Shown here one piece after another: positions 30,439 to 33,660 of a stretch of 33,660 nt of DNA. The notes beneath the pieces are model-generated. The model worked only from the letters and a program-made list of their open reading frames with translations, was not told the DNA's origin and searched no databases. The position numbers and the translations under genes were made by a program. Source of the DNA: CAKTOF01 sp964523945 (GTDB lineage Bacteria; Bacillota; Clostridia; Oscillospirales; Oscillospiraceae); NCBI GenBank assembly GCA_964523945.1, contig CAZGBU010000009.1, forward strand, positions 1 through 33,660, read 5' to 3'. How positions within the stretch are numbered: position 1 is the first letter of the stretch; every line of letters begins with the position of its first letter.

Positions 30439-31917
30439 TCAGGATTTTCCCTCCGGCAGCTCCATCCAGAAAACCACGCCGCCCGGCACATTTTCCAATC
30501 CATAGCCCTCACCAAGCAGTTCCATATTGCCTTTGACGATGGCAAGCCCCAGCCCGCTCTGATCACCGGTGCGCCGGCGCGAACGCTCTCCGCGGTAGAA
30601 ACTGTCCCACAGCCGCCCCTGCTCCTCCGGTGAGATCGGCGGGCAGCTGTTGAAAATCCGTACGCGCAGCCGCCCCGTCTGTTCCCGCCGCTCAACGCTG
30701 ACAGACATCATCTTCTCCCCGTCTGCATGCTGGGCAGCATTTTGTATGTAATTGGTCAGGACCTGCTCCACGCACAAATAATCGCTGCGCACATGCAGAC
30801 CGGCCGGATAATCACGCTCGAGCGTGACGCCGGCGTGATCAATCTGCTCACGGAAAAGCGCCAACAGATCGTCGAGCAGCTCGGACAGGCAAAAAACCTC
30901 GCAGTTGAGTGTCACACTGCCGCTCTCGATCCGGCTCAGTTCCAGCATCCGCTGGATCATCTGCTGCATACGGGCCGTCTCGTCGATGATCACATCGCAG
31001 TATTCGCGCATCTGCTCGGGCGTCCTGGCCACACCGGAAGCCAGTCCGTCAGCATAGCCGGAAATCAGTGCAACCGGCGTCTTCAGATCGTGCGACAAAT
31101 TGGCAACCAGATCCTTGCGCGCCTGGTTTGCACGCTCGATCGCTGCGATATCCTCCTTGAGCTGTTCGTTGGCGCTCTGGAGTTCCTCGGTATACTGCCG
31201 GAGCTGGTCGGACATCGAGTTGATCGAGCGCGCCAGCGTTCCAATCTCATTGCGGCAGCGGTCGTCGCACCGCTGCGAAAAATCGCGCCGGGCAAGTCTC
31301 TGCGCCGTCTGCGTCATCTGTTCAATCGGCCGCGTAACCGTTCCCGTCACACAGTAAAAGACCAGAATGATCAGCAGCATCGCGCACAGGCCCACTGCGG
31401 CCGTGAAACGCAGCGTAATCGCAGTTGACATCTCAATCGGCTCGAGCTTGATGCTCAGCTCCACAAACTGCTCATCCACGCGGCCGCCGAGCTGCATCGT
31501 CGGGCCAGGCGAGAACAAGACGCCGCTTGCCGTAGTCGTCTCCGGCGCACGCAGAGCGATAAAATAGTCCTCATCCGTCTGCGCCAGCTCCTCTGTCACC
31601 TCGGCGTAAATCTGCCGGACAATGCGCGCGCTGTCTCGATGATCGCTCCTGCTGCTGTAGAGTACACCACCCGCTGCGTCAAACAACGTCACAGAGATAT
31701 TCTGCCGCTCGATGTCGGAAAACGCAGCGGCTCCGCCGCCGGTATCCGCGCAGATGGTCTCGAACGAGTCCTCCAGCAGGCGCTGCATCTGATGCATATA
31801 ATACGGCCGGAGCAAAATGCTGTTTGCCGCCAGCTGCAGCAGAAAACAGACGGCAATCGCACCGGCGCCGAGGAGCGCATACCGCCCCCGCAAACTGAAC
31901 TGCCGCCCCGATTTCAC
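30439..31917 (-). CDS. Membrane sensor histidine kinase
   Basis: The 492-residue kinase has helix 1 (about 12-36), an extracytoplasmic sensor of about 130 residues, helix 2 (about 168-192), a HAMP linker (about 190-245), a HisKA domain with phospho-accepting His276 in NLSHDLKTPVALISGYADG, and a HATPase domain with N-box VEQVLTNYIQNAAQHA and G2-box SGLGLAIVKGNMEL. The G1 region reads FNSCPPISPEEQGRLWDSFYRG, as in VanS-like kinases. The start is GTG 31917, which overlaps the regulator stop as GTGA, with GGAGG 7 nt upstream. The signal it senses is unknown. Confidence 0.94.
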   Translation of the reverse strand: MKSGRQFSLRGRYALLGAGAIAVCFLLQLAANSILLRPYYMHQMQRLLEDSFETICADTGGGAAAFSDIERQNISVTLFDAAGGVLYSSRSDHRDSARIVRQIYAEVTEELAQTDEDYFIALRAPETTTASGVLFSPGPTMQLGGRVDEQFVELSIKLEPIEMSTAITLRFTAAVGLCAMLLIILVFYCVTGTVTRPIEQMTQTAQRLARRDFSQRCDDRCRNEIGTLARSINSMSDQLRQYTEELQSANEQLKEDIAAIERANQARKDLVANLSHDLKTPVALISGYADGLASGVARTPEQMREYCDVIIDETARMQQMIQRMLELSRIESGSVTLNCEVFCLSELLDDLLALFREQIDHAGVTLERDYPAGLHVRSDYLCVEQVLTNYIQNAAQHADGEKMMSVSVERREQTGRLRVRIFNSCPPISPEEQGRLWDSFYRGERSRRRTGDQSGLGLAIVKGNMELLGEGYGLENVPGGVVFWMELPEGKS

Positions 31918-32582
31918 GCCGGTTCCTCCAGCATATAGCCGCGCCCGCGCACCGTTTTGAGCATCTGACCGGCCGGCCCGAGCTTCATGCGCAGATTCTT
32001 GATATGGGTATCGACCGTGCGCATGTCGCCATAATAATCGCCCCTGACCGTGTCCAAGATCTGCTGCCGGGAAACGGCAACGCCGCGGTTCTGCGCCAGA
32101 TACATCAGCAGTGCCGACTCGCGCGGCGTCAGCCGGACTTCTTCCCCTGCGACCCAAACCAGATGTGCACCCGGGCTGATTTCCAGTACGCCGATCCGCA
32201 GCCGGTCTGTCGGCTCCCCAGCGCGCTTGAGCAACGCTTTGATACGCGCGATGAACACCGGCAACTTCAGCGGCTTGGAGATGAACTCGTCCGCGCCGCA
32301 GACAAATCCAAGCAGCTCAGACTCCTCATCGGTGCGGGCCGTCACCATCAGGATCGGCACCTGTGAGAAGGTGCGAATCATTTTGCAGGCCGTCACACCG
32401 TCCACCTTCGGCATCATAATATCCAGTACAACCAGCGCGATATCATTCGAACTGCGCAGCAGCGCAAGCGCCTCTGCTCCGTCAGATGCATCGACGATTG
32501 CGAATCCCTCATTGCGCAGATAATCACCGACGATGCGCCGCCAGCGCTCATCGTCATCTGCAATCAGGATTCGAACCGCCAC
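31914..32582 (-). CDS. OmpR-family response regulator
   Basis: The 222-residue regulator has a receiver domain (acidic DDD at 9-11, phospho-acceptor Asp54 in VVLDIMMP, Lys103 in FISKPL) and a C-terminal winged-helix DNA-binding domain (about 125-222; LTPRESALLMYLAQN, VDTHIKNLRMKLG, VRGRGYML). It is partnered with the kinase encoded directly downstream. The start is a GTG at 32582 with a weak ribosome binding site (AGGG about 9 nt upstream). It begins only 19 nt after trmB, so it is likely on the same transcript. Confidence 0.94.
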   Translation of the reverse strand: MAVRILIADDDERWRRIVGDYLRNEGFAIVDASDGAEALALLRSSNDIALVVLDIMMPKVDGVTACKMIRTFSQVPILMVTARTDEESELLGFVCGADEFISKPLKLPVFIARIKALLKRAGEPTDRLRIGVLEISPGAHLVWVAGEEVRLTPRESALLMYLAQNRGVAVSRQQILDTVRGDYYGDMRTVDTHIKNLRMKLGPAGQMLKTVRGRGYMLEEPA

Positions 32583-32601
32583 AGCTCTTTCCCTTTTCCG
32601 T

Positions 32602-33237
32602 TCAGCCGATCACAGCTTCACAGCGGCAGATCGGCGTGCCAAGTGCATAAAAACGTTGCTCATAGCCGGTCATAATCCCAACCGGGCCATTGGCATGCAG
32701 ATCGCGCGTCACATCGCGTAACGTCAGCCCGCAGTGCGCAAACTCCTCCAGCGAAAACTCAAACAGCGGCACGTTGTCCGTTTTGAATTCAATCCATGCC
32801 CCCGCCGGCATGACCGCTTTGTACTTCTCTAGAAAATCCCTGTAGGTCAGTCGCCGCTTCGCGGACTTATTGCGCGGCCATGGATCGCAGAAATTGATGT
32901 AGAGGCGCGCCACCTCGCCGGGCGCAAACAGCTCGTCAATCCGGGCTGCATCGTCAGAGATGAAAAACACATTCCGCAATTCCAGCGCGACAGCTTTCTC
33001 CATCGCCATCACCAGCGCATCCGGGACCTTTTCCATCGCAATGATCAGCACATCCGGTTCTGCCTGTGCCAGCTCGGCGGTGAATTTTCCCTTGCCGCAT
33101 CCGACTTCAACGCGCACCTCGCGCGCGCCAGGCAACAGGCTGCGCCAGTTGCCGCGGTATTGTTCCGGCTCCTTGAGCCAGACACGCTCACACCGCTCCA
33201 TGCGTGGGATCAGATTCGGTTTTTTTCGCATTCTCAT
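32602..33237 (-). CDS. trmB: tRNA (guanine-N7-)-methyltransferase
   Basis: The 211-residue enzyme makes m7G46 in the tRNA variable loop using SAM. The SAM-binding motif is VEVGCGKGKFTAELA (about residues 45-59), and the family signature INFCDPWPRNKSAKRRLTYRDFL is present (about 115-138). The ATG at 33237 has AAGGAG (complement of 33246-33251) 8 nt upstream; upstream in-frame starts lie before this site. It appears to head an operon with the two-component system. Confidence 0.95.
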   Translation of the reverse strand: MRMRKKPNLIPRMERCERVWLKEPEQYRGNWRSLLPGAREVRVEVGCGKGKFTAELAQAEPDVLIIAMEKVPDALVMAMEKAVALELRNVFFISDDAARIDELFAPGEVARLYINFCDPWPRNKSAKRRLTYRDFLEKYKAVMPAGAWIEFKTDNVPLFEFSLEEFAHCGLTLRDVTRDLHANGPVGIMTGYEQRFYALGTPICRCEAVIG

Positions 33238-33374
33238 GGGACAGGCTCCTTCCCCGGGCCTGGCCCGGACCAATTCCAATTCGTGTAGTTCGATCCGGTC
33301 GGCGCACAGTTTTTCTCCGACGAATCGTCCGCACCCTGCCGCCGTACAGGCGCAGAATTTTGTAGATTGCTTTT

Positions 33375-33404
33375 ATTATAGCATAAATTGGGCGGCCGCG
33401 TAAA
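33375..33404 (-). promoter_or_regulatory. Sigma-A promoter of trmB
   Basis: On the minus strand: TTTACG (33404-33399), 18-nt spacer, perfect TATAAT (33380-33375). The resulting leader is about 130 nt and contains a GC-rich hairpin (33254-33268) directly before the trmB ribosome binding site. Confidence 0.7.
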
Positions 33405-33489
33405 TACAAAGCGAATGGTTTCTTCTTCGGTTTCCCTTGCAATTTGTCCTGAAAACAGAACAGCCGGCGCCAAAACGGCAGGAAACCCT

Positions 33490-33517
33490 TTGCTTTTTCC
33501 CCGCATTGTGCTATAAT
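33490..33517 (+). promoter_or_regulatory. Promoter of tRNA-Pro gene
   Basis: TTGCTT (33490-33495), 16-nt spacer, perfect TATAAT (33512-33517), about 85 nt ahead of the tRNA. No protein gene is supported between 33238 and 33609; the region holds the trmB leader, the two divergent promoters and the tRNA 5' precursor. Confidence 0.65.
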
Positions 33518-33609
33518 ACACTTCAGTCAGTACAGAAAGCACCTTGATGATCTGTCACTGGTGCCGTATCTTCTCTCTTTGCTGTGCGGACGTGCAGGAA
33601 TCGTCTATC

Positions 33610-33660
33610 CGGGTGTAGCGCAGTTGGTAGCGCGCTTGCTTTGGGAGCAAGATGCCGGGA
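33610..33660 (+). tRNA. tRNA-Pro (anticodon UGG), 3' part beyond the window
   Basis: The sequence from 33610 begins CGGGTGTAGCGCAGTTGGTAG (acceptor strand and D-arm) and continues with an anticodon stem CTTGC/GCAAG around loop TTTGGGA. The anticodon is TGG at 33642-33644, so the tRNA is proline-specific. The T-arm and acceptor 3' strand lie past the window end. Confidence 0.93.

Noticed and set aside
33234..33542. Minus-strand ORF of 102 codons upstream of trmB
   Set aside because: It crosses the trmB promoter and leader, has no good ribosome binding site and no recognisable sequence.
1..33660. CRISPR array, transposase, integrase or phage genes
   Set aside because: No regularly spaced repeats and no mobile-element protein motifs were found on either strand.

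Overview
This window looks like a chromosomal segment of a GC-rich, anaerobic member of the Clostridia, probably near Oscillospiraceae/Ruminococcaceae. That placement is inference. The support is AAGGAGG-type Shine-Dalgarno sites, frequent TTG starts, sigma-A promoters with 17-nt spacers, a PerR plus reverse-rubrerythrin oxygen-defence pair, an adjacent hisS/aspS pair, a MgtE magnesium channel, and an M14 peptidoglycan peptidase of the type found in spore formers. Almost everything is housekeeping. No phage, IS element or CRISPR array is visible. One 100-N assembly gap (8630-8729) interrupts a macrodomain gene.

Left part (1-9.5 kb): the tail of a SHOCT-domain gene; a minus-strand perR-reverse rubrerythrin operon with a likely autoregulatory operator; a plus-strand series of minD-like ATPase, methylglyoxal-synthase-like gene (with its catalytic residues replaced), hisS, a small membrane protein and aspS; then divergent degV (minus) and a CDF metal exporter followed by a zinc-type macrodomain hydrolase (plus). 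Middle part (9.5-20.5 kb): a LysM-M14 gamma-D-glutamyl-diamino-acid peptidase (minus); a lipoprotein gene whose signal peptide is split by an apparent single-base deletion; a methyltransferase; a tightly coupled minus-strand operon prfA-sua5-coaE-M18 aminopeptidase-EamA transporter; and a plus-strand group of two proteins of unknown function and a secreted NodB polysaccharide deacetylase.

Right part (20.5-33.7 kb): an AlaX-type tRNA editing protein sits behind a terminator that abuts its ribosome binding site. A polar amino acid ABC importer (ATPase, binding protein, two permeases) follows on the minus strand. mgtE has a long structured leader that also holds a 39-codon ORF for a possible one-helix membrane peptide. 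Then come a GNAT acetyltransferase, rpoD, icd, a two-component system co-oriented with trmB, and the start of a tRNA-Pro(UGG) gene cut by the window end.

The most unusual signals are the mgtE leader (nested stems plus an alternative pairing next to the mgtE ribosome binding site), the methylglyoxal synthase homologue with altered active site, the minD-mgsA junction that looks like a collapsed remnant of the clostridial mre/min/rodA/mgsA cluster, and the frameshifted lipoprotein signal peptide.
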